DNA from: Pirellulales bacterium
Lineage (GTDB): Bacteria; Planctomycetota; Planctomycetia; Pirellulales; Thermoguttaceae
DNA length: 64,000 nt
Direction: 5' to 3'
NCBI GenBank assembly: GCA_016935315.1
Contig: JAFGRD010000019.1
Span: 1 to 64,000 of the forward strand
Shown here in pieces: positions 38,101 to 46,502 of the stretch. How positions within the stretch are numbered: the first letter of the stretch is position 1; the number at the start of each line of letters is the position of its first letter. A program made the translations under genes and the position numbers. The notes beneath the pieces are model-generated. The model was not told the DNA's origin, searched no databases, and worked only from the letters and a program-made list of their open reading frames with translations.

Positions 38101-41100
38101 TCGAGGATGGAGATCTCGGCTTCGTCGCCGATGTATCCGGCGGTCGCGGCCCCGACCGAGAGCACCAGCGTGGTCCGGACCAGGGCGTCGTCGATCGCCG
38201 TGGCCTGGAAGGTCACCGACGGCTGCCCGGCGGGGATCTCCACCGCGATCGGCACGTCCAGCACCCTGAAATCGGGACTCACCAACGTCACGATCAACGG
38301 CTCCTCGGTGACCAGGTCGCGCGAGACCGTGCCCGTGACGGTCCCGCCTTCGGCGACTTCCGGGGCGTCGAACTCCAGATAGACCGAGGGCCGATCCACG
38401 TCGGTCACCACGACGCCGGCCACGTCGGAGACGGCGCCGGCCGCGCTGGCCTCGATCACCACGGACTGCAGGCCGTCGACCACACCGTCGTGGACGACGT
38501 GGATCGGGAAGCTGCGCATCGTCTGCCCGGCGGGAATCGTTACCGTAGGCGGCACGGTCAACTCGGCCGTGTTGCTGCTGGTGAGCGTCACCACCAGCGG
38601 ATCGCTCAGATCGCCGTTTCGCACGACCGAAGCGAGGATGGCGGGATTCGATGTGTTTTCGGAGACTTGCGTCACGGGAACCAACAGCGTCAGCGCCGTG
38701 GGCACGGTCATGGCCGCATCGCCGATGGCCGCGTTGTTCGCCTCGTCCAGCTCAAATACGGCGCTGCCCGTATCCACCCGCACGACGAACCGTAGCTCGC
38801 CCGAAGCGCCGACGGTCGGCACGGTGATCGTCTCGGTGCGAACCACCGGCGGATCGATCGAATCGAGCGGGCCGTCGTAGGAAAACGTGGCCACAAGCAG
38901 ATCGTCGCCGAGCACCTCGTCGGAAGACAGGTAGACGGCCTCCCGCCAGGGGCCGGACGCCATGGCCGTGCCCTGGTTGGCCACCGTCCACGACAGCTCG
39001 ATCGCCATGCCCGGCTGCGCCAGCGACGGGGCCACGATCTGGCTGACGGTCAAATCGGGCAAGGGCGGATAAGACAGCGCGATGGGGCGGCTGCCCACGT
39101 TGTTCTGCTCGTCGGCCTCGGCGACGGCCGTGTCGCCGTCGGTGGCCACCAGCAGGAAGTAGGTCCCTTCGGGCAACCCTGCAACCATGGGTAGCGCGAC
39201 TGACGCGCTGGCGGGGTATTCGCTTGCGGGGGCCAACGGGCTTATACCGACCTCACTGCCCAGGAGGATGTCGTCCTCGTCCAGCAGCGTGTCCTGCGAG
39301 AGCCAGAGCCGGTCGGACCAGGGGCCCGCCGCCGCTGCGGTGCCCGCGTTGTCTACCTTCCACTGGACGCCGATCGTCTCGCCAAAGAGGGCCACGGCGG
39401 GGGCGCTTAGAGTTTCCGGGTCCGCCGGGTCCAGCCACAAGTCGGGCAGCGAGAGCGTGAAGGTCGCCTCGTGGGCCGCCGCCATGGGATTGCCCGCCGT
39501 ATCCTCGATCTGCGGCCCGACGGTCAGATGGTAGGTGCCGTTGGCACGTTGTTCGGCAAACCGTGCCCGGTACGTATTGCCGCCCAGCGGCTGCACTTCG
39601 GTGACGGCGATCGGCGTGCCGTCGGGATCGGTCAGCACGAGGTCGCCGGCTTGCAGCGTCGTCGCGGCGATCCCCTCGCCGAACGCCAGATCGACGTAGC
39701 CGACCGGCGCGAGAACGATACCCGCGGGCGAAACGTCGATCACGGTCGGGGCCATCTTGTCGATCGTAAAGGACGCCCGGTAGGTGGCCCTTAAGGGGTT
39801 GCCCGCCAAATCGGTGATCGTCCGCGCAAGGCTCACCGAGTACGTGCCTTCGGCCGTGAGGGTCGGCGCGGCGATCTCGAACTGGCGGTCGCCCGTCGGC
39901 AGGATGCTCAGCGACGCCGGATCGACGGGGCCGCCGGGCCCACTGAGCGAGACATCGGCCGGCTCGAAGCTCGCCGGAACCATCGCCTCGTTGAACTGGA
40001 CCACCAGGAGCGAGACGTCCTGGTTTTGCGGCCCCAGCGGGGAGAACGCCGTCACGTACGGCAGCGTCGTGTCCGGCATCAGGGTAAAATCATGGCTGCC
40101 GGTCGGCGCGACGTTGCCGGCCCGGTCTTCAGCCCCGCCGACCTCCAGCGTGTAGACGCCCGCCGTAACGATCGGCTCGAAGGCAACGTGGTACGTGCTG
40201 CCGGAGCCGGTCAGCCCCGTGACCGTGGTAGACTGCGGCCCCGTCACGGAAACGCTTGCAGCGGCGACGCATCCGGCCACCAGCGGTTCGTTGAAGCCGA
40301 TGTCGCGGCCGTACGCCGGGGCCTGCTCATGGGCCGCGCCGGCCAGCAGCACCGGAGGCTGGGTGTCGACGGTCACGGTGAGGAAATGTTGATCGGGCGT
40401 GCCCACTGCCGGCGTCAACGTGGCCCTGACGACCCACGCGGCGTCGGCAAGCGGACCGGCCACAAAGGCATGGGTGCCCGCACTGTCGGCCAGCACAACC
40501 TCGTCGGGGGTGCCGTCGTTATCGAAATCGACTTCGACGAGCCCGGCCTCGTTGATCGTCACGTCGAACACCGGCTCGGTGACGTTGGTCACCCGGTCCC
40601 CCGGGATGCCCGAATCGCTGCCGGCCTGCAGGGCCACCGTCACCGAGGCCGGCTGCGTGTCCAAGCCCAAGACGACTTCGTAGTCCACGCCGCCACCCAG
40701 CGGGTTGCCGGCCAGGTCCCGCACATAGCCGGGGGCCGTGGCGTTGATCGCCAGCCGGTATCGCTCGTCCGGAAGCGTGTCGGAGAACACCAGCGTGGCC
40801 ACGCCGCTGGGCGGGTCGAAACCGATCGATTCGATTCGCGACGACAGATCCACGTCGTTGCCGTTGTCAAAGGCCCCATCGCCGCCGCTGGCCAACAACG
40901 CGTAGTTCGCCGCGTCGGTTACGCTGTCGGCGTCGATGCCGCCCACGTCGATGTACCGGACGGTGATCGTCGCCGCGGTAAGATCGACGTTGGCCACCTC
41001 CGGCCCAAACACGTCGGGGTCCAACGCCACGATGACCTCCGCCGCCGCGCTCATCGGGTTGCCCGCGATATCGGCGACGTTCGGCCCGATCAGGAACGTG

Positions 41101-42725
41101 TAGTTGCCCATGGCGACCTGGTAGGGGAACGTCAGCGTGTAGTCGGTTCCGCTTCCGGTGACCGCGTCGATGGCCACCGGACTGCCGGCATGGTCGGTGA
41201 ACACGACGTCCTCCGGCCCGAACGTGGCCGCATCGATCGGCTCGTCGAACGTCAACTCATACTGCGACCAGGCCGCCTCGGCCTCGACCGGGCCGGGCAG
41301 CAACTGCGGCGCGGCCGTGTCGACGGTCACGTCCAACACGGCGTCCGCCGCATCGCCCGAGGCCGCCACGAAATGGGCCGTCACCGTGTAGGTAGCGTCG
41401 GCCGGGTAGGAAGTCGTCAGCGCATACGTTCCCGGCGCCGAAACGAATTGCGATTGGTCGGCCACCGCATCGCCATCGAAATCGATTTCGATCCGGCCGA
41501 TCTTGTTGACGGTTACGTCAAAGGTCGGCGAAGCGACGTTGGTGACGCTATCCGCCGCCGCCGAGTCGCTTTCCGGCTGCAGGACAAGGTCGATCGTTGG
41601 GACATACGTGTCGATGCCGAAGACGGTGACGAAGTCGTCGCCGCCGGTGCCGTCGCCGTCGCCGTCCAGGGCGTTGCCTTCCAGGTCGCGCAACCCCGGC
41701 TCGCCGGAGCGGGCGGTCAGTTGATAGTAGCCGTCGGCCAACCCGTCGAGGTAGTTCATGTTCGTGTAGCGAACGCCGGGCTGGCTGAAGTTGTAAAAGC
41801 CCACCTTGCCGCCGCCCAGCGGCGCGGCGTCCACCTGCTGCAGTGCCCAGACCATCTGCCCGTCGGTCGCCTGGAACACTTCCAGCTCGATGGTGCCGTC
41901 GGAGCGGTAGTCGACCAGGAAGTCGTACTCGACGCTTTCCTGCCACCCCACGGCCGGCCCCGTGGCCAGGATCTCGATGTGCGGATCGCTCGATTCCAGG
42001 TTCCACAGATCGGGCGGGTTCAGCAGCAGGCCCGTATCGGTGATCTTGGCCAGCTTCAGGCCCGCCTCGGCGGTCCCCTGCTCGGCCTGTTTCCAACTGA
42101 GCAGATAGTAGCTGTCCGGCTTGCCGGTGATCGGGTGTTGCTGCAATCCGAAGACCATCCCCACAAAGTCGTCGTCGCCGGCGGCCTCTTCGACGACCAT
42201 CCGCCCGACGAACTGGCCGCCGATCAGGTCGAAGTCGCTGAGGAAGAAGGCCGTGCCGCCGTCGGCCGTCTGCGTCACACTGGTGCCGTCCGGCTCGACC
42301 TGCCAATCGCCGTGGATTCCGGGCGGGAATGCGTAGTCCGCTTCGCTCCATGCGCTCAAGTCGGTGAACGTGGTAATCTCGATCTGCGTGCCGCCGTCGA
42401 GATACTTCGGGAGGATTTCGATCGGCAGGTCGTCGCCGCCGCCCACCGCCCGATCGGCCCCCAGGTGGACCAGCTCATAGCTGGCCGCGTCGCGGGCGTC
42501 GTCGCCGGCCACGGCCTCCGACAGCTCCAGCGTGATCGCGGAGACCGGATCGTGCGTCAGACCGTCGGGATCGTGGGCCAGGACAGTGGGATTGCCGTCG
42601 AGCAGATACCGCGATTCGAGAGTTTCGAACGCGTGTGCATGGCGGCGGACAGCCGTCCCCTTTCGACAACAACGGCCGGCACGGTCTCGTCCCGATGGAA
42701 GTCGAAGCAGGTTGTGCAGATTCAT
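29163..42725 (-). CDS. Giant multidomain surface protein with LEPR-XLL-like N-terminus, CARDB, Calx-beta-like, FG-GAP and dockerin modules
   Basis: A 4520-residue protein. Residues ~33-44 read AFETLESRYLLDG, an LEPR-XLL-like motif of planctomycete giant proteins. Residues ~110-320 resemble a thrombospondin C-terminal/lectin-like domain (GDDDFVGMVFGLQQ). Several Ig-like Big_5-type units follow (~350-1090). CARDB domains (PDLWLDPADP, PDLTVSQIV, PDLVVEDLD) lie near 1100-1340 and 1758-1870, with Calx-beta-like repeats between. A carboxypeptidase-regulatory-like domain is near 2190-2280, and a Cys-rich region near 2400-2710. More Ig-like units precede FG-GAP/VCBS-like repeats (~3770-4060). A pair of dockerin-type EF-hand loops (DAKVNATDMLLARNN, DARVNATDMLLARNN) lies near 4350-4415. 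Start ATG 42725 gives the shortest N-terminus; TTG 42740 is possible. No signal peptide precedes the motif, as is usual for this class. Likely cell-surface or matrix protein. Confidence 0.9.
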   Translation of the reverse strand: MNLHNLLRLPSGRDRAGRCCRKGTAVRRHAHAFETLESRYLLDGNPTVLAHDPDGLTHDPVSAITLELSEAVAGDDARDAASYELVHLGADRAVGGGDDLPIEILPKYLDGGTQIEITTFTDLSAWSEADYAFPPGIHGDWQVEPDGTSVTQTADGGTAFFLSDFDLIGGQFVGRMVVEEAAGDDDFVGMVFGLQQHPITGKPDSYYLLSWKQAEQGTAEAGLKLAKITDTGLLLNPPDLWNLESSDPHIEILATGPAVGWQESVEYDFLVDYRSDGTIELEVFQATDGQMVWALQQVDAAPLGGGKVGFYNFSQPGVRYTNMNYLDGLADGYYQLTARSGEPGLRDLEGNALDGDGDGTGGDDFVTVFGIDTYVPTIDLVLQPESDSAAADSVTNVASPTFDVTVNKIGRIEIDFDGDAVADQSQFVSAPGTYALTTSYPADATYTVTAHFVAASGDAADAVLDVTVDTAAPQLLPGPVEAEAAWSQYELTFDEPIDAATFGPEDVVFTDHAGSPVAIDAVTGSGTDYTLTFPYQVAMGNYTFLIGPNVADIAGNPMSAAAEVIVALDPDVFGPEVANVDLTAATITVRYIDVGGIDADSVTDAANYALLASGGDGAFDNGNDVDLSSRIESIGFDPPSGVATLVFSDTLPDERYRLAINATAPGYVRDLAGNPLGGGVDYEVVLGLDTQPASVTVALQAGSDSGIPGDRVTNVTEPVFDVTINEAGLVEVDFDNDGTPDEVVLADSAGTHAFVAGPLADAAWVVRATLTPAVGTPDQHFLTVTVDTQPPVLLAGAAHEQAPAYGRDIGFNEPLVAGCVAAASVSVTGPQSTTVTGLTGSGSTYHVAFEPIVTAGVYTLEVGGAEDRAGNVAPTGSHDFTLMPDTTLPYVTAFSPLGPQNQDVSLLVVQFNEAMVPASFEPADVSLSGPGGPVDPASLSILPTGDRQFEIAAPTLTAEGTYSVSLARTITDLAGNPLRATYRASFTIDKMAPTVIDVSPAGIVLAPVGYVDLAFGEGIAATTLQAGDLVLTDPDGTPIAVTEVQPLGGNTYRARFAEQRANGTYHLTVGPQIEDTAGNPMAAAHEATFTLSLPDLWLDPADPETLSAPAVALFGETIGVQWKVDNAGTAAAAGPWSDRLWLSQDTLLDEDDILLGSEVGISPLAPASEYPASASVALPMVAGLPEGTYFLLVATDGDTAVAEADEQNNVGSRPIALSYPPLPDLTVSQIVAPSLAQPGMAIELSWTVANQGTAMASGPWREAVYLSSDEVLGDDLLVATFSYDGPLDSIDPPVVRTETITVPTVGASGELRFVVRVDTGSAVFELDEANNAAIGDAAMTVPTALTLLVPVTQVSENTSNPAILASVVRNGDLSDPLVVTLTSSNTAELTVPPTVTIPAGQTMRSFPIHVVHDGVVDGLQSVVIEASAAGAVSDVAGVVVTDVDRPSVYLEFDAPEVAEGGTVTGTVSRDLVTEEPLIVTLVSPDFRVLDVPIAVEIPAGQPSVTFQATAIDDALVRTTLVLSVGAATAGYIGDEAEISILDNDWPQLTLVLGTGSISEGAAGVAATATVTRDPVTTAELVVKLTSSDTSEARVPAEVRIPAGQNSTTFAITAVDDAEVDGPQTVTITARPTCYLGYPLETGWDAADLEVADNDGPTLSVVIARDLVAEGRVGATAVTVSRNTDTAGALTVDLLSSDVGELTVPAQVTIPAGQSSYTFDADTVEDGIADGNQTVAVTASVAGFTSGSDALIVSDIDLPDLVVEDLDAPLAVLTEAYFDATYRVANHGLATAVASNALGDFPGSWQERVFLSDDPIVGNDMLLATFEFTGTLPVELYFERTVSLRAPREPGAYWLVVTTDLDNMVVEGVESNNSRIIVQPMQVEAAYTATVQTDVDVSFTGSPVPLYGTAVKSDSGLPAAFELVNIHLNVRGTRRMIAALTNQFGEFSATFTPLPGEGGHYTVGAAHPGEATAPVQDDFLLLGMRAEPARPAVTVVGGVAESGRVTLHNLADVALTGLTVEVIDAPTNLEVTATLTGGDLLTGSGTLPLDYEITAADASVAQATVILRVSSAEGASLDVPVDVTVRELRSRLTTDAAPLRAAMLRGEQRSVEFHVTNEGGAPTGEIQVELPSIAWLSLATPSAMASLLPGQSATVTLLLTPPDDLALDEYAGNLVLRTGDGGLSVPFAFRCVSDAQGDLAVTVVDEYFYFTEEAPRVEDASVILRDAISGAEIARGLTDAEGGFSLTQLQEGYYTLEVRADSHDRYEELILVEAGRLNHELVFISRQTVQYVWTVEETEIQDRYRINVETVFETNVPAPVVTIDPPLVDLADMRQPGQTMQVDFTITNHGLIAAQNARLTFGSHPDYEISALIEDIGLLPAKSSLTIPVVITRIDKSASSLEEGGAGAKESSGQCTISGKVKWNYPCGEGQVNGDADVTMANADDGCEGGLISIGNWTAPDAAGGGGGQLRARGIKVECECKERWLGKKDLSAYLSPPVAAAQAAINAALASTMTSVELKVEAEGGAKICCDPDFGTGIEIRGSGTVETKLSVGPGFSVNCSGGIPLPDGGSISLSGSGFVGLEAYISGNITGLVTTGCNFRDPRIEASGSITVGFRAGIQGKISAKKEGPLLPTEYDLVGISGGLFGSVTVSETYSTSTGSRTCLKSDGVYLEAYVSAFGYQYSPYDNPGTPEFETKRYLIPPANVCNPAKDGSGGELDLETLQQQINEMLQAEFARLGMLDPVFSQATVEYSDDPTAILPAVPAALGDFGPICAAAPIDCGCGAGTSTTNTPAGSKEGVCARVRLSIDQEAVMTRSAFEAGLELINNSPTDTLTEVLVEVHVLDEDDNIADDLFSIGVPTLKNLGAVDGTGSLGAEQTGSASWLIVPTDQAAPDGPRQYKVGGLLRYQQGGLWVNVPLDSIPIVVRPDAALDLIYFHQRDVFADDPWTDEVEPSQPYSLAVMVQNHGAGAARNLTITSAQPEIIENEKGLLIDFDIIATRVAGENLTPSLTADFGDVAPGEIKIAEWLLKSTVQGQFVEYKATFEHLDGLGDPRLSLIKNVEIHELIHAVDAGADPAGGPTMPDFLVNDVEDPDDLPDTLYLSDGSIELVSVVAGRGYDGDVTPDDLVVGLWLEMAEGWNYARMTDPGGEDYRLVRVERADGGVLPLENFWQTDRTFDVPSHRPIDENKLHLFDAAAGDGTQAYTLFYQPRDQIGPRVIELEEPELVLVEPVDSLELTFSEAIGQSSFDWQDLSLSRGGGANLIHAGSGVTVEQLDETTYRVNGLAGLTAGDGQYTFVVHAGGVLDLFGNAGTGSQSATWTKLGDVPGVLAIDGVPSPLRNAPVTTIDVTFTKAVNPGTFGFEDLSLTLDGGPNLIDAGAALTFLQTSGLSFQIESLAALTAAEGGYRLTIDAFGVQDPQGGAGIGEGTVSWTMDATGPTVAAIHGIDGPATNVPQDALLVEFSEAIDSDTFDFNDLLLTLDGGANRITSAVQVDQIDGQTYRIMGLAALTSVDGAYELTVDAAGVEDLAGNDGQATAAASWTMDTVAPDPATNLAISPDAGISADDGRTNTVAVTLSGDLAESGLTVEVFDLTAGRDLGLAGVTGTGFSRSVNLVSSGTHRLRARALDAAGNYADSFFDVFVDVTPPVVVDAAVVYGALDGLPESIDVLFSEPVNLQSLIDGGSILSAVSLVSVEGGPVTLANDQLSYDAAARRLSLSLVGFAETLPDDVYQLQLDGSLLTDTAGNLLRGGTSGLVFFEFPEFAPGPNLQAEGADIDVGTYSVPSLADWNSDGLLDLVVGEKTPAGVGKVRVYLNTGTASIPVYGAPLYAQSQGADLVVSAAGCLGVFPRVFDFNRDGLQDLVLGLADGRVQVALNENTNADPQFGTPVNVQVGQPGAKVDINVGGRATLDLVDWNNDGRFDLVLGAMDGKVRVFLNQAASGPADLRGEIVVASGTGELVAPSGRSSVTVADLDGDGRKDLLLGTTDGRLLFYANTGTDAAPAFGGYQPLRTTGEVIDLAGDARSRPFVGDVNDDGIADLLVGAADGLVRLYAGQAARAWTELPGGDDGAPGGLYVYTGRVLYPAGITVTPTSGLTTTESGGEASFTVVLESRPTQNVTVALSSSDDTEGTVSPAGLTFTPDDWNLPQTVTVSGVDDAASDGHVGYTIVAAAAVSNDLNYSGLQPEDVAVVNRDNEPARILARHVFYNHSVWDGNHAGPNENDDDAIAIDKQALLPGQTATFANYTSYSRGINGIMIDVLALGGALSAADFEFAVGNSNDPDSWVPAPIPQSITLRPGAGTGGSDRVTIIWADYGVLKQWLQVTVAANQQTGLAEPDVFYFGNAVGDGGNSTSDAKVNATDMLLARNNPRTFLNPAPVDFAYDYNRDARVNATDMLLARNNQTHFLNALRLISVPGSKTEQSEKTITMAASKGIVGSPTVGPGRGEMLAAADAFTATVSAHDVVFAAASQQESAGWRGLENELARLFEFEQLSQSRSSARGTELADEAVDALLIGENS

Positions 42726-42820
42726 GGTTTCGGCCTGCAAGATCGGTTAGGACTCGTAAGAGAATAAGTCGGTCAGCGTGATCCCCGGTCAAGGGTGGAA
42801 CGCGTCGAAGCAAAGCGGTC

Positions 42821-45800
42821 CTATGCCCGGCGCCGGCGCCAAAGCAACCACAGCGCGGCCATCGCCAACGTGCCCAGCAACACCAGGCTGGAAGGCTCCG
42901 GCACCATGATCGTCCCGTGCGAGAAGGGCGCCGCCATCGCGCCGGGGCTGATCAGGCTGTTCAGATGGACCATGCTGCCTTCGACCATCGCGTAGACGTT
43001 GACGTTGTTGAGCACGAGCGTCGATCCGTCGACCAGCTCCAGCCCGTCCAGGCCACCGACCCCGTAGAGATAAAGGGCTTCGTGGGCGCCGCCGGTGCGG
43101 TTGCCGTTGTCGAACAGATCGAGTGGCATCACGGACGTCGGCTGGCCCTCCTGGCCAACCACCAGTCGCCCGATGCCGAAGTTGCCCGCGGTGCTCCCGT
43201 CTACCCCGAGATCCTCGCCGCCGACCTCCAGAAACTGAATGCCGGAGCCGTTGAACTCGAAGATGGCCGTGTCGGTGGCCAACCGGCTGGGGTCGGTGTA
43301 GGCGTAGTACAGGGCGCCTTCGATCGCCATGGCGGCCCCTTCGGCCATGACCAGGCTGCTGGAGCCGCTGAGATAGAGGCTTCCGTGGACGTTGACGTCG
43401 GCTCCGGGATGGTTGACGTAAAGCTGCGTCGTCTCCGTCACGGCCACGTCGCCGAGCGTGAGGATGCCGTCGGCGCCGACGCTCAACTGCACGCGCCCGG
43501 TCAGGGAACGGACGCTCGAGAGATCGATTTCGCCGCCGGAATCGATCAGGAACCTGACCCAATCGTCCTGGCCCGCACCGGCGACCGAGGCGGCGCCGGA
43601 GAGATCGACCTTCCCGCCGTTGCTGGCCACGACATCGTAATAATACGTGGCGTAGCTGCCGTACGACGCCATGGTGACGCTCTGCACCGCCGAGAGGTCG
43701 AGCAATGACCCGGGCCCGTCGGCCGAAAGGACCGTGGCGCTGACACGGTAGTCGTTGATGGCATAGCGATAGGTCTCGACCGCGTCGAGCGACCAGGTCA
43801 CGCCGTCGCGCACGCGGAGCTCCGATTGGGTCACGTCGGTGATCACCCCGTGGTTGAAGGTCTCGTTCGGCTCCAGTGTGATCGTGCAATCGGTCAAGGC
43901 AACCAGGTTCGGGGCGTTTAGCGTGCCGCCCGGCGCAATCGAAACGGTGGCCGAGCCGATCGACACCAGCTCATCCGCCTGCAACAGCGCGGCGTTGCCC
44001 ACCGAGACGGGACCGCCGGCGGCCTCGATGGAAGTCAGCCTCGACGCGTTGAACGTCGCGCCGTCTTGCACGTCAATGCCGCAGCCCCCGCCGGACATCG
44101 AGACCAGTTCAGGCACGTTCAGTATCCGGCCCGGCCTGATCGTGAAGTAGGTATCGGCGACGGTCTGAAGCGAGGGCAGACTGTACTGATCGACGTCGAC
44201 GACGAACTGCGTCCGCCCGCTGACGGTCGTCAGCAGGGGCAGGCGGATATCACCCTCCGCTTCGATGAACAGCCGCACCCGGTCGTTGTCGCCGGCGCCG
44301 GTAAGCGAATCGACTGAAGAGAAATCGATCACGCCGTGGTCCCGGGCGATGATGTCGTAGTTGTTGGTGCTGTAGTAGCCGAAGGAGGCCGAAGTGACGC
44401 TGCTTACCGCGGACAGATCGAGGAGCGAACCTTGCCCTTCGACGGACAGCAGGGTGAGGCTGTTGCGGTAGTCGCTTAACGTGTTGACGTAGCTCTGCAC
44501 GTCGTCGAGGACCCAGGTGGCTCCGTCGCGGAGGTGAATTTCGGAGTAGTTGACGTCGGTGATGGTCCCGTGGTTGAACGTCTGATCCGGCCGCAGCGTG
44601 ATCGAGCTGTCCGTGAAAGCCTCTAGCAGGGGCGCATTCAACTCGCCGCCGGCGCTGATCGACAGGGCGGCCCCGTTGATCGAGAGCAGGGCGCCCGCAT
44701 TAAGCGAGGCCGCCGCGCCGACCGAGATCGGGCCGCCGGAGGCCGAGATCGCACTGAGGTTCGGGGCGTTGAGGGTCGCGCCGTCGGCCACGGCGATCCC
44801 ACTTCCGCCGCCGGACATGGAAGTCAGAGCCGGCAGCTCCAACGTCCGGCCCGACCGCACGGTGAAGTAGGTGTTGTTGGCCGTATCCAGCAGCGGCAGA
44901 CTGTAGTTATCGACGTCGACGACGAATTGCGTCCGCCCGCTGACGGTCGTCAGCAGCGGCAGCCGGATGTCGCCCTCCGACTCGATGAACAGCCGCACCC
45001 GGTCGTCGTCGCCGGCCCCGGTAATCGAATCGACCGAGGAGAAATCGATCACGCCGTGGTCCCGGGCGATGATGTCGTAGTTGTTCGTGCTGTAGTAGCC
45101 GTAGGAGGCCGAGGTGACGCTTCTGGCCGAAGACAGGTCGAGCAAGGAGTCCTGGCCCTCGACCAACAGGAGCGTGACACTGGAACGGTGATCGCTCAGC
45201 GTGTTGGTGTAGCTCTGCACGTCGTCCAACACCCAGGCCACGCCGTCGTGGAGGTGGATCTCCGAATAGTCGATGCTGGTGATCGCGCCGTGGTTGAACG
45301 TCTGATCCGGCCCCAGGGTGATCGTGCTGTTGGTGAAGGCCTCCAGCTTGGGGGCGTGGAGGGTGGCCCCGCTGCCGATGGAGACGGCGGCACTGCTGAT
45401 CGACAGCAGTTCGCCGGCGTTGACGGTGGCCGTATCCTGCACGCTGATGCCGCTGCCACCGCCGCTTACGGAGACCAGAGCCGGCAGATTCAACGTGCGT
45501 CCGGCGCGAACGGTGAAGTTCGTGTTGACGGCCGTCTGCAGCGCCGGTAGATCGTAGCTGGCAACGTCGACGATGAACTGCGTCCGGCCGGAAACGGCCG
45601 TCAGGCCGGTCAGGACAATATCGCCCTCGCTCTCGATGAACAACCGCAGCCAATCGTTGTCGCCGGCGCCGGTGATGGAACCGACGCTGGAGACATCGAT
45701 CACGCCGTGATTGTCGGCCACCACGTCAAAAAAGTAGGTGGCATAGGCCCCGTAGGACGCCGAAGTGAAGCTCAAAGCCGACGACAGATCGATCAGCGAT

Positions 45801-46363
45801 CCGTCCCCATCGACCGACAAGAGGGTCACGTTGGCCCGACGATCGGCAAACGTTGCCGAGTAATCCAGGGCCCCGAGACTGATCTGGCCGGAGGCCGAGG
45901 CAAACAGACGCCCCCGGTTGTTCAACAGTTGGGCCCCCGGGCCCGGTGCGCTGAAGGTGCCGCCGGCCGTGCTGATCACGCCGGAGATCCGCGCGTCGTC
46001 GAGCACCTCGAGTTGTTCCCCCGGGGCAATCGTCAGCGTGGCGTCGGTGCCGAGGGTCAGGTCCGTCACCTCGTGAATCCCGTCCACGTCGTAGAGCACC
46101 CCCTGACCGCCGGGAATGACGACGTTGTACAGGTTCGTAGCATCGTTGGCGGGCACGAGGAGCGTGTCCCAGTTGTCCGGATCGGCGTAGCTGTTGGTTC
46201 CAGCGCCGCCGGTCCAGTTGGCAGTGACCTCGGCTTGGGCTTTTACCCCAGAGGCGACCGGCCCCAGAAAAGCCACCAGGCATGTCAGGCACGCAACGGC
46301 ACGAAGTGCGGTAGATAATATGGCTCTTTTTCTGCTGGACGGATCTCTCGACGGCATCGACAT
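42821..46363 (-). CDS. Large repeat-containing PEP-CTERM protein
   Basis: A 1180-residue secreted protein. Its signal peptide covers residues ~13-45. A G-rich NWTGGAGTNSYADPDNWDT motif near residue 50 resembles autotransporter-type beta-helix strand repeats. Four near-identical units of about 220-240 residues follow, with FNHG, LLDLSS, SASYG, SGRTQF and SGGGSGI as landmarks. The DNA of neighbouring units is highly similar, for example around 44200 and 44920. The C-terminus is PEP-CTERM (VPEPSSLVLLGTLAMAALWL, then LWRRRRA). ATG 46363 follows GGGAGG; a good promoter lies 140 bases upstream. It is followed 95 bases later by the giant gene on the same strand. Probably a beta-helical surface protein. 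Confidence 0.9.
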   Translation of the reverse strand: MSMPSRDPSSRKRAILSTALRAVACLTCLVAFLGPVASGVKAQAEVTANWTGGAGTNSYADPDNWDTLLVPANDATNLYNVVIPGGQGVLYDVDGIHEVTDLTLGTDATLTIAPGEQLEVLDDARISGVISTAGGTFSAPGPGAQLLNNRGRLFASASGQISLGALDYSATFADRRANVTLLSVDGDGSLIDLSSALSFTSASYGAYATYFFDVVADNHGVIDVSSVGSITGAGDNDWLRLFIESEGDIVLTGLTAVSGRTQFIVDVASYDLPALQTAVNTNFTVRAGRTLNLPALVSVSGGGSGISVQDTATVNAGELLSISSAAVSIGSGATLHAPKLEAFTNSTITLGPDQTFNHGAITSIDYSEIHLHDGVAWVLDDVQSYTNTLSDHRSSVTLLLVEGQDSLLDLSSARSVTSASYGYYSTNNYDIIARDHGVIDFSSVDSITGAGDDDRVRLFIESEGDIRLPLLTTVSGRTQFVVDVDNYSLPLLDTANNTYFTVRSGRTLELPALTSMSGGGSGIAVADGATLNAPNLSAISASGGPISVGAAASLNAGALLSINGAALSISAGGELNAPLLEAFTDSSITLRPDQTFNHGTITDVNYSEIHLRDGATWVLDDVQSYVNTLSDYRNSLTLLSVEGQGSLLDLSAVSSVTSASFGYYSTNNYDIIARDHGVIDFSSVDSLTGAGDNDRVRLFIEAEGDIRLPLLTTVSGRTQFVVDVDQYSLPSLQTVADTYFTIRPGRILNVPELVSMSGGGCGIDVQDGATFNASRLTSIEAAGGPVSVGNAALLQADELVSIGSATVSIAPGGTLNAPNLVALTDCTITLEPNETFNHGVITDVTQSELRVRDGVTWSLDAVETYRYAINDYRVSATVLSADGPGSLLDLSAVQSVTMASYGSYATYYYDVVASNGGKVDLSGAASVAGAGQDDWVRFLIDSGGEIDLSSVRSLTGRVQLSVGADGILTLGDVAVTETTQLYVNHPGADVNVHGSLYLSGSSSLVMAEGAAMAIEGALYYAYTDPSRLATDTAIFEFNGSGIQFLEVGGEDLGVDGSTAGNFGIGRLVVGQEGQPTSVMPLDLFDNGNRTGGAHEALYLYGVGGLDGLELVDGSTLVLNNVNVYAMVEGSMVHLNSLISPGAMAAPFSHGTIMVPEPSSLVLLGTLAMAALWLLWRRRRA

Positions 46364-46502
46364 GAGTTGCCTCCCTTTTTCGCGGAATGGTCGGGGGGGA
46401 CGGAGTCTCGGAAGTGCGCTCCATCACACGGCGATTCGGGAACCCCGCCGAAGCGATAGATGACCGGCAGATACCCCCCCGGGAATGAGCGCGCTAAGCC
46501 CT

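Noticed and set aside
35322-42767. Long plus-strand ORFs (1157 and 913 codons) opposite the giant gene
   Set aside because: They are antisense shadows of a GC-rich coding frame. Residue composition is rich in Arg, Gly, Gln and His with no domain, and there is no Shine-Dalgarno site.
42821-46363. Classical autotransporter
   Set aside because: The C-terminus is a PEP-CTERM helix, not a beta-barrel translocator.
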